NCBI RefSeq assembly: GCF_001864895.1
Contig: NZ_MJGO01000002.1
Coordinates: forward strand, 92,572-156,571
Origin: Curtobacterium sp. MCBA15_009
Lineage (GTDB): Bacteria > Actinomycetota > Actinomycetes > Actinomycetales > Microbacteriaceae
Direction: 5' to 3'
Length of the DNA: 64,000 bases
Shown piece by piece: positions 26,819-34,425 of this stretch. The translations under genes were made by a program, and so were the position numbers. Each line of letters begins with the position of its first letter. Positions within the stretch are counted from its first letter, which is position 1. The notes beneath the pieces are model-generated. The model worked only from the letters and a program-made list of their open reading frames with translations. It was not told the DNA's origin and did no database searches.

Positions 26819-27552
26819 CCGGCACCACCGCGCCGGACCGCGAGGTCGTCCTGTCGCTCGCGGACGTCGTGAAGACCTACGGCGACGTCGGCGCGCTCCG
26901 CGGCGTCTCGCTCGAGGTCACGGCCGGGGAACTCGTCGCCGTCGTCGGGCCGTCCGGGTCCGGCAAGTCGACCATGCTCAACATCGTCGGCACACTCGAC
27001 CGGCCGACCTCCGGCACCGTGACGATCGCCGGCAACGACGTCGCCACGATGTCCGACGACGCCCTGTCGCGCCTGCGGGCCGAGCACATCGGCTTCGTGT
27101 TCCAGCACTTCCACCTGCAGGCCGGGGCGACCGCCGCCGAGAACGTCGCCGACGGGCTGCTCTACGCGGGGGTCCCGCGCCGCGACCGGCACCGGCGCGC
27201 GGTCGAGGCGCTCGGCCGGGTCGGGCTCGGGCACCGGGTCGACCACCGCCCGCACCAGCTGTCCGGCGGTGAGAAGCAGCGGGTCGCGATCGCCCGGGCC
27301 GTCGTCGGCGAGCCCACGATCCTGTTGGCGGACGAGCCGACCGGGGCGCTCGACACCGCCTCGGGCACGGCGGTCCTCGGACTGCTGCGCGAGCTCAACG
27401 ACGGCGGGACCACCGTGCTCGTCATCACACACGACCTCGAGCTCGCGGCATCGCTGCCCCGCCGGGTCCGGATGCGGGACGGTCTCGTCTCGCAGGACGA
27501 CACCGCGGGCGGGGCCGCCGCGCTCGGCGCCGCGATCCGGGGCGACCGGTGA
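26815..27552 (+). CDS. ABC transporter ATPase (MacB/LolD type)
   Basis: This is the ATP-binding subunit of a MacB-like efflux or mechanotransmission transporter. The 245 residues include Walker A GPSGSGKST, the Q-loop FVFQHFHL, the signature LSGGEKQRVAIARA, Walker B ILLADEPTGALD and the H-loop VITHD. Its ATG overlaps the adaptor stop (ATGA) and its own stop overlaps the permease GTG, so the three products are made together. Confidence 0.95.
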   Translation: MTGTTAPDREVVLSLADVVKTYGDVGALRGVSLEVTAGELVAVVGPSGSGKSTMLNIVGTLDRPTSGTVTIAGNDVATMSDDALSRLRAEHIGFVFQHFHLQAGATAAENVADGLLYAGVPRRDRHRRAVEALGRVGLGHRVDHRPHQLSGGEKQRVAIARAVVGEPTILLADEPTGALDTASGTAVLGLLRELNDGGTTVLVITHDLELAASLPRRVRMRDGLVSQDDTAGGAAALGAAIRGDR

Positions 27553-28736
27553 GCGCCCGGGGCACCGTCAGCCCGACGGACCTGCTCCGACTCGGGGTGT
27601 TCGGCCTGCGGACCCGGCCGGCGCGCGTCGTGCTGTCGGCCCTCGGCATCGCCATCGGCATCGCGGCGATGATCGCGGTCGTCGGGATCTCGTCGTCGAG
27701 CAAGGCGAAGGTCGACCAGGTCCTCGACGCCCTCGGCACGAACGTGCTCACCGTCACCGAGGCCGAGGGGTTCGGCGAGACGCCGCCGCTGCCGGACACC
27801 GCGCTCGAGTCGGTGCACCGGCAGGACGACGTCGAGTCCGCCGCCGCGGTCGGCACGGTGCCGGGCGCCGGGGTCTACCGCAACGGGTACGTCCCGGCGC
27901 CGGAGACGAAGGGCATCGCCGTGCTCGCCGCCTGGGGCGACGTGCCCGGGGTGCTCGGTGGCGAGCTCGCCTCCGGGCGGTGGATCGACGACGCCCGGAC
28001 CGCGGCGCCGCAGGTCGTGCTCGGGGACGCGGCCGCGGCCGCGCTCGGCATCGACCGGGTCCGTGCCGACACCCGGGTGTGGATCGGCGGACAGTGGGTG
28101 CAGGTGGTCGGGGTCCTCCGGCCGCTCGCGCTCGCCGCGGAACTCGACAACAGCGTGTTCGTGCCGCGTGCGCTCGCCGGACAGCTCGGGTTCGACGGGG
28201 CGCCGACCGCCGTCTACACGCGCGTCGACCCGGAGCGGGTGGAAGCGGCCCGTGACGTCCTCGCGGCCGCGGTCCGACCGGGTGCGCCGCAGGACGTCGG
28301 GGTCACCCGACCGTCGGACGCGCTCGCCGCGAAGGACGCCACCGACGACTCGTTCACCGGACTGCTCGTCGGCATCGGCGGCGTCGCACTGCTCGTCGGG
28401 GGCATCGGCGTCGCCAACACGATGGTGATCACGGTGCTCGAGCGTCGCGCCGAGGTCGGGGTGCGCCGCGCCCTCGGCGCGCGTCGGCGGACGATCCGCG
28501 ACCAGTTCCTGGTGGAGTCCCTGCTGCTGTCGTTCCTCGGCGGGGTGGCCGGGGTCGTGATCGGCGTCGGCGTGACGGTGGCGTTCGCCGTCGCGCAGGG
28601 GTGGCCGGTGGCGCTGCCGCCCTGGGCGGTGGCCGGCGGCCTCGGCGCGACGGTCGTCATCGGCGGGGTCTCCGGGCTCTACCCGGCGGCGCGCGCGGCG
28701 CGCATCCCGCCGACGTCCGCCCTGGCGGCCGTCTGA
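27549..28736 (+). CDS. FtsX-like ABC permease (MacB type)
   Basis: This permease has four membrane helices and 395 residues. Helix 1 is near 27-47 (VVLSALGIAIGIAAMIAVVG), followed by a large MacB-like periplasmic domain (about 60-265). Three C-terminal helices have GIGGVALLVGGIGVANTM, the coupling region ERRAEVGVRRALGARRRTI and LPPWAVAGGLGATVVIGGVS. It works with the ATPase and adaptor just upstream. The system probably expels antibiotics or peptides or remodels the envelope; the ligand is unknown. A long hairpin follows the gene. Confidence 0.92.
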   Translation: MSARGTVSPTDLLRLGVFGLRTRPARVVLSALGIAIGIAAMIAVVGISSSSKAKVDQVLDALGTNVLTVTEAEGFGETPPLPDTALESVHRQDDVESAAAVGTVPGAGVYRNGYVPAPETKGIAVLAAWGDVPGVLGGELASGRWIDDARTAAPQVVLGDAAAAALGIDRVRADTRVWIGGQWVQVVGVLRPLALAAELDNSVFVPRALAGQLGFDGAPTAVYTRVDPERVEAARDVLAAAVRPGAPQDVGVTRPSDALAAKDATDDSFTGLLVGIGGVALLVGGIGVANTMVITVLERRAEVGVRRALGARRRTIRDQFLVESLLLSFLGGVAGVVIGVGVTVAFAVAQGWPVALPPWAVAGGLGATVVIGGVSGLYPAARAARIPPTSALAAV

Positions 28737-28775
28737 CACGGTGCGGTGGAGGTGACGCCGTGGAGGTGGCGCAGT

Positions 28776-28815
28776 GGAGGCCCGGCACCGGTCCCGAGAC
28801 CGGTGCCGGGCCTCC
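28776..28815 (+). terminator. Long hairpin after the MacAB-like operon (family A)
   Basis: A perfect 17-bp stem (28776-28792 and 28799-28815) with a six-base loop starts 40 bp past the permease stop. It begins GGAGGCCCGGCACCGGT. It belongs to the GGAGGC/GCCTCC palindrome family and most likely ends the operon. The rest of this 300-bp gap holds the promoter of the sugar importer. Confidence 0.75.
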
Positions 28816-28962
28816 TGGCCGTCGCCTGCAGAGCCACGCTCGTGCGGCGCAGATCATGCCTGGTCATGACCACCGCGTCAAGCGGTGGTCATCATCTGTT
28901 CGCCATCCGTGATCCCCCGGAAACACGCGGGAGACCGCTCTCCGCAGGGACCGGTCCAACGG

Positions 28963-29020
28963 TTGACAACGGCTTCCGAAGGGTCTTTCATGACCAATAC
29001 GCAACGTCCTTTCATAAAGG
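28963..29020 (+). promoter_or_regulatory. Promoter and double operator of the CUT1 sugar importer
   Basis: A perfect TTGACA -35 lies at 28963-28968. At 17 bp spacing the -10 position reads TTTCAT (28986-28991), which is poor. Two dyads cover it: GGTC-TTTCAT-GACC (28982-28995) and CCTTT-CAT-AAAGG (29008-29020). Both hold CTTTCAT, 24 bp apart. CTTTCGTAA in the ROK/hexosaminidase gap at 38741 is similar. Repression by a dimeric regulator seems likely. Confidence 0.55.
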
Positions 29021-29039
29021 TCGGACCAAGGGAGTCAAC

Positions 29040-30365
29040 GTGACACGCACGCGTTTCGCCGCACTCGGTGCGCTCGCCCTCGCAGGCGCGCTCGCCCTCA
29101 CCGGGTGCTCCGCCGGAAGCAACGGAGCTTCCGACGGCGGCACGAAGTCCATCGGCACACCCGATGGCAAGGGCAAGACCATCACCGTCTGGATGATGAA
29201 CGGCGACCTGACGGACAAGGTCCTGCAGGCCGCCGAGAAGCAGTTCACCGCGGACACCGGGGCGAAGGTGACGATCCAGACCCAGCAGTGGGACGGCATC
29301 ACCACCAAGCTCACCACCGCGCTCGCGCAGTCCGACGCTCCGGACGTCGTGGACCTCGGCAACACGCAGGTGCCGGTGTACGCGGCCGCCGGCGGGCTGA
29401 AGGACCTGACGCCGTACCGCGACGAGCTGAAGGACGGGCAGACCTGGCTCACCGGGCTCGAGGGGCCGGCGACCGTCGACGGCAAGCTCTACGGAGCGCC
29501 CCTCTTCGCCGGCAACCGTGCCGTCGTCTACAACAAGAAGGTCTGGAAGGACGCCGGCGTCACCGAGGTGCCGACGACCTACGAGGAGCTCACCGCCGAC
29601 CTCGACAAGGTCAAGGCCGCGAACCCGCGCAGTGACTTCTCCGCGTTCTACATGCCCGGTCAGTACTGGTACGGCGGGCTGCAGTGGGTGTGGGACGCCG
29701 GCGGCGAGATCGCCACGGACGACGGCGGCAAGTGGACCGGCACGCTCGACTCCGACGACGCGGTCGAGGGCCTGACGGCGTGGAAGGACTTCCAGAACGA
29801 CTACTCCGCGAAGTCCACGCAGGACATCAACACCGACAAGCCCTCGCAGAGCGACGTCTTCGCCCAGGGGAACACCTCGGCGTTCCTCGGGTCCGCGTGG
29901 GAGATCGGGTCGGTGACGACGGCCAAGCCCGCCCTCGCCGACCAGATCGGGACCTTCCCGATGCCCTCGAAGACGGCCGGGAAGACGCAGCCGGTGTTCC
30001 TCGGCGGGTCCGACCTCGGGATCCCCGCGAAGTCGCAGAACCAGGACCTGGCGCTGTACTACCTGAAGATCCTGACCTCGAAGGAGTTCCAGCAGGAGCA
30101 GGTCTTCGGCGTGGACGGCTGGGAGCCGAACTCGACCCAGCTGCTCGACGCGGTCGCCGGTGACGTGGACACGCTGCACAAGCCGTACTTCGAGGCCGCC
30201 TCGACCAGCCGTCCGACCCCGGGCGCGCCGGGCTGGGCGACCATCGAGGGCGACGCGTCGTTCCAGTCGATGTTCGCCGACGTCGCGACCGGACGGAAGA
30301 CGCCGCAGCAGGCAGCCGAGGGCTTCTCGAAGCACCTCACGACCGCGCTGAACGCGCAGCCGTAG
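29040..30365 (+). CDS. CUT1 sugar ABC transporter substrate-binding lipoprotein
   Basis: This is the extracellular solute-binding protein of a carbohydrate importer, anchored by a lipid. It has 441 residues. A signal with lipobox LALTGC is followed by a type-1 extracellular solute-binding fold (ITVWMMNGDLTD, APDVVDLGNTQVP, LYGAPLFAGNRAVVYNKKVWKDAG, GNTSAFLGSAWEIG). The GTG start has AAGGGAG seven bases upstream. The two permease genes follow directly. Similarity to oligosaccharide binders is clear, but the sugar cannot be named. The nearby CTTTCAT operators link it tentatively to the GH20/ROK locus. Confidence 0.92.
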   Translation: MTRTRFAALGALALAGALALTGCSAGSNGASDGGTKSIGTPDGKGKTITVWMMNGDLTDKVLQAAEKQFTADTGAKVTIQTQQWDGITTKLTTALAQSDAPDVVDLGNTQVPVYAAAGGLKDLTPYRDELKDGQTWLTGLEGPATVDGKLYGAPLFAGNRAVVYNKKVWKDAGVTEVPTTYEELTADLDKVKAANPRSDFSAFYMPGQYWYGGLQWVWDAGGEIATDDGGKWTGTLDSDDAVEGLTAWKDFQNDYSAKSTQDINTDKPSQSDVFAQGNTSAFLGSAWEIGSVTTAKPALADQIGTFPMPSKTAGKTQPVFLGGSDLGIPAKSQNQDLALYYLKILTSKEFQQEQVFGVDGWEPNSTQLLDAVAGDVDTLHKPYFEAASTSRPTPGAPGWATIEGDASFQSMFADVATGRKTPQQAAEGFSKHLTTALNAQP

Positions 30366-30368
30366 TCG

Positions 30369-31370
30369 ATGACCTCCACTGCGGAGCAGGTGGCCGACCC
30401 GGTGCACACCGGGCCGGCCACCGGCCGGCGGGGGACGGACGGCCCCCAGCCCCGACCCCGGCCGCGTCGCCGGTCGCCGGTGGCGTCGCGGGCACCGCTC
30501 GTGCTGCTCGCGCCGGCAGCCGTCCTGCTGCTCGCCCTCGTGGTCTACCCGCTGGTCCGGCTCGTCGTCATCTCGTTCCAGGACTACGGGCTGCGGGCCA
30601 TCTTCACCGGACAGGCCGGGTTCGCCGGGGCGTCGAACTACACCGACGTCCTGACCGACGCGTCGTTCTGGCCGGTCATCCTGCGCACCGTGCTCGTCAC
30701 CGGCGCGATGGTGCTCGGCACGATCGTCATCGGGATGGGCGTGGCCCAGCTGCTCACCCGGCTCGGCGTGGCCATGCGGACGATCGTGAGCGTCGTGCTC
30801 GTGCTCGCGTGGGCGATGCCGAACGTGGCGTCGAGCCTGGTCTGGCAGTGGCTGTTCCAGCCGTTCTACGGCGTGCTCAACTGGCTCGTCACGCAGCTGC
30901 GGGTGTTCGGTGACCACACGCAGGACAACTGGGCGTCGCACCCGGCGCAGGCCTACACGATCGTGCTCACGCTCGTCATCTGGCAGGCCGTGCCCTTCGT
31001 CGCGCTGACGCTCTACGCGGCGCAGTCGCAGATCGCGCCCGAGTACTACGAGGCCGGGGCGCTCGACGGCGCCTCGACCTGGACGATGTACCGGTCGATC
31101 ACCCTGCCGGCGCTCGCGCCGACGCTGCTGCTCGTGTCGATCCTGTCGGTGATCTGGGACTTCAACGTCTTCAACCAGATCTGGCTGCTCACCCGCGGCG
31201 GACCGGAGGAAGCGACCCTGACCCTCGGCATCTGGACCTTCGTGCAGTCGTTCGTCTCGAACGCCTACGGGCAGGGCGCCGCCATCGCCGTCATCTCCAC
31301 CGTGATCCTCGGCGTGCTCACCAGCTACTACATCCGCCGCCTCGTCCGCAGCGGTGAGGAGGACCTGTGA
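30369..31370 (+). CDS. CUT1 sugar ABC permease 1 (UgpA/MalF-like)
   Basis: This inner-membrane permease has 333 residues. A Pro/Arg-rich cytoplasmic N-terminus of about 40 residues leads to six membrane helices. The EAA loop EYYEAGALDGASTWTMYRSI docks the ATPase. It starts with an ATG three bases after the stop of the binding-protein gene and overlaps the second permease gene by four bases. It forms the channel with that second permease. Confidence 0.93.
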   Translation: MTSTAEQVADPVHTGPATGRRGTDGPQPRPRPRRRSPVASRAPLVLLAPAAVLLLALVVYPLVRLVVISFQDYGLRAIFTGQAGFAGASNYTDVLTDASFWPVILRTVLVTGAMVLGTIVIGMGVAQLLTRLGVAMRTIVSVVLVLAWAMPNVASSLVWQWLFQPFYGVLNWLVTQLRVFGDHTQDNWASHPAQAYTIVLTLVIWQAVPFVALTLYAAQSQIAPEYYEAGALDGASTWTMYRSITLPALAPTLLLVSILSVIWDFNVFNQIWLLTRGGPEEATLTLGIWTFVQSFVSNAYGQGAAIAVISTVILGVLTSYYIRRLVRSGEEDL

Positions 31371-32278
31371 CCCTCTCGACGCAGTCCCGCCCGACCGCCG
31401 GGGCGCCGACGCCGGCTCCTGCAGCGCTGCCGACGCCCGCCCCGCCGCGGACCCGGCGGCGCAGGCCGCGGATCGTCGCGAACACGGTCGCGGTGCTGTT
31501 CTGCCTGGTGTGGGTGTTCCCGCTCTACTGGATGGTGAACACCGCGTTCAAGCCCGCCGACGAGGTCACCACGATGACCCCGATCTGGCTGCCGCTGCAC
31601 CCCACGTTCGAGAACTTCACCCGCGCGCTGACGCAGGACGGGTTCCTCGTGTACCTGCGGAACTCGACCATCGTCGTCGTGGCGGCCGTGCTCCTGTCGA
31701 TCGTCGTCGGGTTCCTGGCGTCGGCGGCGCTCTCGCGGTTCCGGTTCCGCGGACGACGCGCGATCCTGGTCGCCATCCTGTTCGTGCAGATGATCCCGTC
31801 CGGCGCGCTGCTCATCCCGCTGTTCCTGTCGTTCCAGACCCTCGGGCTGCTCAACAGCTACGTCGGGCTGATCCTGGCCTACGTCGCGAGCGTGCTGCCG
31901 TTCTCGATCTGGGTGATGCGCGGGTTCTTCGTCTCCGTGCCGGTCGAGATCGAGGAGGCCGCGAAGGTCGACGGCGCCGGCACGTTCCGGATCCTGTGGA
32001 GCGTGCTGTTCCCGCTCGTGATGCCCGGGGTCATCGCCACGAGCGTGTTCGCGTTCATCGCGGCGTGGAACGACTACCTCATTGCGTACGTGATGCTCAA
32101 GGACCAGGGGATGTACACCCTGCCGGTGTGGCTCGCCGGCTTCTCGACGAACAAGGGGACGGACTTCGGCGGGCTCATGGCGGCGAGCGTGCTGTTCTCG
32201 ATCCCGGTGGTGGTCTTCTTCCTCATCGTGCAGCGCCGGCTGGTGAGCGGCATGACGGCGGGGGCCGTGAAGGGCTGA
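31367..32278 (+). CDS. CUT1 sugar ABC permease 2 (UgpE/MalG-like)
   Basis: This is the second permease of the sugar importer, with 303 residues and six membrane helices. The signature VEIEEAAKVDGAGTFRILWSVLFPL is the EAA coupling loop, and WNDYLIAYVML is typical of the MalG side. The GTG start overlaps the stop of permease 1 (GTGA). No ATPase gene follows. In actinobacteria such operons rely on a shared ATPase (MsiK/MsmX type) encoded elsewhere. A hairpin terminator lies 14 bp beyond the stop. Confidence 0.93.
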   Translation: MTLSTQSRPTAGAPTPAPAALPTPAPPRTRRRRPRIVANTVAVLFCLVWVFPLYWMVNTAFKPADEVTTMTPIWLPLHPTFENFTRALTQDGFLVYLRNSTIVVVAAVLLSIVVGFLASAALSRFRFRGRRAILVAILFVQMIPSGALLIPLFLSFQTLGLLNSYVGLILAYVASVLPFSIWVMRGFFVSVPVEIEEAAKVDGAGTFRILWSVLFPLVMPGVIATSVFAFIAAWNDYLIAYVMLKDQGMYTLPVWLAGFSTNKGTDFGGLMAASVLFSIPVVVFFLIVQRRLVSGMTAGAVKG

Positions 32279-32291
32279 CCCACCGCGACGA

Positions 32292-32323
32292 ACGCCCCGT
32301 CCTGCACGAGCAGGGCGGGGCGT
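32292..32323 (+). terminator. Terminator of the sugar importer operon
   Basis: A 14-bp stem with one G-U pair (ACGCCCCGTCCTGC, arms 32292-32305 and 32310-32323) has a four-base loop. It starts 14 bp after the permease stop. Confidence 0.75.
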
Positions 32324-32386
32324 CCGTGCGCGCCCGGCCGCGTCGCGACCCGCCCCGGCCGCGTGCCCCGGCCCGCGCGGCGCCGC

Positions 32387-32475
32387 CGAGGTCGCACGAC
32401 TCGCCGCGTGCGGTGCGTCGAGGTCGCACGATGTGCTGCGTCGGCGCTGTTCGAGCGGCAGATCGTGCGACCTCG
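32387..32475. repeat. GAGGTCGCGCGA-type palindromic element (family B), copy 1
   Basis: CGAGGTCGCACGA occurs at 32387-32399 and again at 32419-32431. A perfect 14-bp inverse of the second copy (CGAGGTCGCACGAT, 32419-32432) lies at 32462-32475. The inner part also pairs loosely (TGCTGC with GCGGCA). Related elements are at 36631-36985 and 56968-57058. It encodes nothing and lies between two operons on the same strand. Confidence 0.7.
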
Positions 32476-32501
32476 TCGTACTCCGTCGCTCGCGGCGGCG
32501 G

Positions 32502-32540
32502 TTGCGTTTGTGTGGTGTTCGGGCTTACAGTTTCCGAAAC
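32502..32540 (+). promoter_or_regulatory. fru operon promoter and operator
   Basis: TTGCGT (32502-32507) and TACAGT (32526-32531) form a promoter with 18 bp spacing. The perfect dyad GTTTC-C-GAAAC (32530-32540) covers the -10 end and probable start of transcription. It is the natural operator for the DeoR-type repressor encoded just downstream, which would make it autoregulated. Confidence 0.6.
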
Positions 32541-32564
32541 CCACGGGAACGAAGGAGTTCGGGC

Positions 32565-33353
32565 ATGTACGCAACCGAGCGGCACGAGGCGATCGCCGCA
32601 GCGCTGCAGGACGCCGGCCGGGTCTCCGTCGCCGACCTGGCCGAGCACTTCGACGTCACCACCGAGACCGTCCGCCGCGACCTCGGCGCGCTCGAGTCGG
32701 CCGGCGTGCTGCGTCGGGTGCACGGGGGAGCGGTGCCGGTCGGACGTTCGAGCGTCGTCGAGCTGAGCGTCGCCGAGCGCGAGGGGCAGCACGGCACCGC
32801 GAAGTCCGCGATCGCCCGGGCCGCGATGCGCCTGGTGCCGGCCACCTTCACCGGGTCGATCGCCCTGGACGCCGGCACCACGAGCGCCGCCGTCGCCGCC
32901 GAGCTCGCCCGCTGGGAGCCCGAGGTGGCCGGCGCGACGATCACCGTCATCACGAACTCGGTGCCGATCGCCGCGGTGCTGCAGCACAGCGCGCACGTCG
33001 AGCTGCACCTGCTCGGCGGTCGGGTGCGCGGCGTGACGAGCGCCGCCGTCGGCACCGCCACCGTCGAGCAGATCGGGGCGCTGCGCCCCGACATCGCCTT
33101 CATCGGCACGAACGGGTTGTCCGCCGGGTTCGGCCTGAGCACCCCCGACGAGTACGAGGCCGCCGTCAAGGGCGCCTACGTCCTCGCCGCCCGCCGGGCC
33201 GTGGTGCTCGCCGACGCCGCGAAGCACGGGGTCGAGGCGCTCATGCGCTTCGCCCGGCTCGACGAGATCGACACGCTCGTCACCGACGAGCAGCCGCCGG
33301 CGGACCTGACCGGGGCGCTCACCGACGCCGACGTCGAGGTGGTCGTCGCGTGA
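32565..33353 (+). CDS. fruR: DeoR-family repressor of the fructose operon
   Basis: This is a DeoR/GlpR regulator of 262 residues. The N-terminal helix-turn-helix is VSVADLAEHFDVTTETVRRDLGAL with the family tail LRRVHGGAVP. The C-terminal sugar-phosphate domain has IALDAGTTSAAVA, TVITNSVPIA and FIGTNGLSAGFGLSTPDE. GAAGGAG precedes the ATG. It is first in an operon with 1-phosphofructokinase and fructose PTS genes, so fructose 1-phosphate or a related phosphate is the likely inducer. The dyad at 32530-32540 is its probable site. Confidence 0.9.
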   Translation: MYATERHEAIAAALQDAGRVSVADLAEHFDVTTETVRRDLGALESAGVLRRVHGGAVPVGRSSVVELSVAEREGQHGTAKSAIARAAMRLVPATFTGSIALDAGTTSAAVAAELARWEPEVAGATITVITNSVPIAAVLQHSAHVELHLLGGRVRGVTSAAVGTATVEQIGALRPDIAFIGTNGLSAGFGLSTPDEYEAAVKGAYVLAARRAVVLADAAKHGVEALMRFARLDEIDTLVTDEQPPADLTGALTDADVEVVVA

Positions 33354-34360
33354 ACGAGCAGCACGGCAGCACCCGCATCGTCACGGTGACCCCGAACCCG
33401 TCCCTCGACCGCACCATCGAGCTCGCCGGTGAACTGCAGCGCGGTGCCGTGCAGCGGGCCACCCGGTCGACCGCCGAGCCCGGCGGCAAGGGCGTCAACG
33501 TGTCCCGCGTGGTCGTGGCGAGCGGCGGGGACACCACCGCCGTGCTGCCCGGCGACGAGCTCGACCCGGTGCTGCTCGGCCTCGCGACCCGGGGCATCCC
33601 GACCGCCGCGCTGCCGATCGGCGCACCGCTCCGCTCGAACGTCACCGTCACCGAGCCGACCGGCACCACGACGAAGCTCAACGAGCCGGGCCCCTCGCTC
33701 GCCGGCCGGCTCGACGACCTCGCCGCGCTGGTCGCCGACACCGCCGCCGCGACTGCCACCGGTCCGGCCGCCCGCTGGGTCGTGTTCGCCGGCTCGTTGC
33801 CGCCCGGACTGCCCGACGACGCGCTCGCGGTGCTCGTCCGGGCCGTCCGTGCCCGGCACGGAGCGGACGTCCGGATCGCCGTCGACTCGTCGGGGGTGCC
33901 GTTCACGGCGCTGCTGCAGTCCGGCGAACGGATCGACCTGGTGAAGCCGAACGCCGAGGAGCTCGCCGAGGTCGTCGGCGGCGACCCGGACGAGTACGAG
34001 CGCGACCTCGACGCCGCCGTCGTCGCCGCCGGACGGCTCCGGCAGCGGAACGTCGGCACGGTCCTGCTCACCCTCGGCAGCGCCGGCGCGGTCCTGGTCG
34101 CCGAGGACGGTGCCTTCGCGGCGGCCGCCCCGACGATCGTCGCCCGGTCGACGGTCGGCGCGGGGGACTCCTCGCTCGCCGGTTACCTGCTCGCCGAGGT
34201 CGCCGGGGCGTCCCCCGAGCAACGCCTCGCCCAGGCCGTCGCAACCGGGGCCGCCGCTGCGGCACTGCCCGGCAGCGACGTGCCGGCCCTCGACCACACC
34301 GACCCGACGGCGGTCTCCGTCCGGGTGCTCGACACGCACCCGGCCCCCGAGCCCGCCTGA
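33350..34360 (+). CDS. fruK: 1-phosphofructokinase (PfkB family)
   Basis: FruK phosphorylates fructose 1-phosphate, made by the PTS, to fructose 1,6-bisphosphate. The 336 residues show the PfkB/LacC pattern: TVTPNPSLDRTI at the N-terminus, GGKGVNVSRVV, FAGSLPPGLPDDA, LVKPNAEELAEVVG and the catalytic anion hole STVGAGDSSLAGYL with the Asp base. The GTG start overlaps the fruR stop (GTGA). fruA follows after 65 bp. Confidence 0.93.
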   Translation: MNEQHGSTRIVTVTPNPSLDRTIELAGELQRGAVQRATRSTAEPGGKGVNVSRVVVASGGDTTAVLPGDELDPVLLGLATRGIPTAALPIGAPLRSNVTVTEPTGTTTKLNEPGPSLAGRLDDLAALVADTAAATATGPAARWVVFAGSLPPGLPDDALAVLVRAVRARHGADVRIAVDSSGVPFTALLQSGERIDLVKPNAEELAEVVGGDPDEYERDLDAAVVAAGRLRQRNVGTVLLTLGSAGAVLVAEDGAFAAAAPTIVARSTVGAGDSSLAGYLLAEVAGASPEQRLAQAVATGAAAAALPGSDVPALDHTDPTAVSVRVLDTHPAPEPA

Positions 34361-34425
34361 TCCCCTCCCCACCCCCGAACACCTGCACCACCGCGCGACC
34401 AGCGCCATTGCGAAGGAGCAAGCAC

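Noticed and set aside
32279-32564. Small protein gene between the importer and fruR
   Set aside because: Open frames there are spanned by palindromes, lack ribosome sites and show shadow composition.
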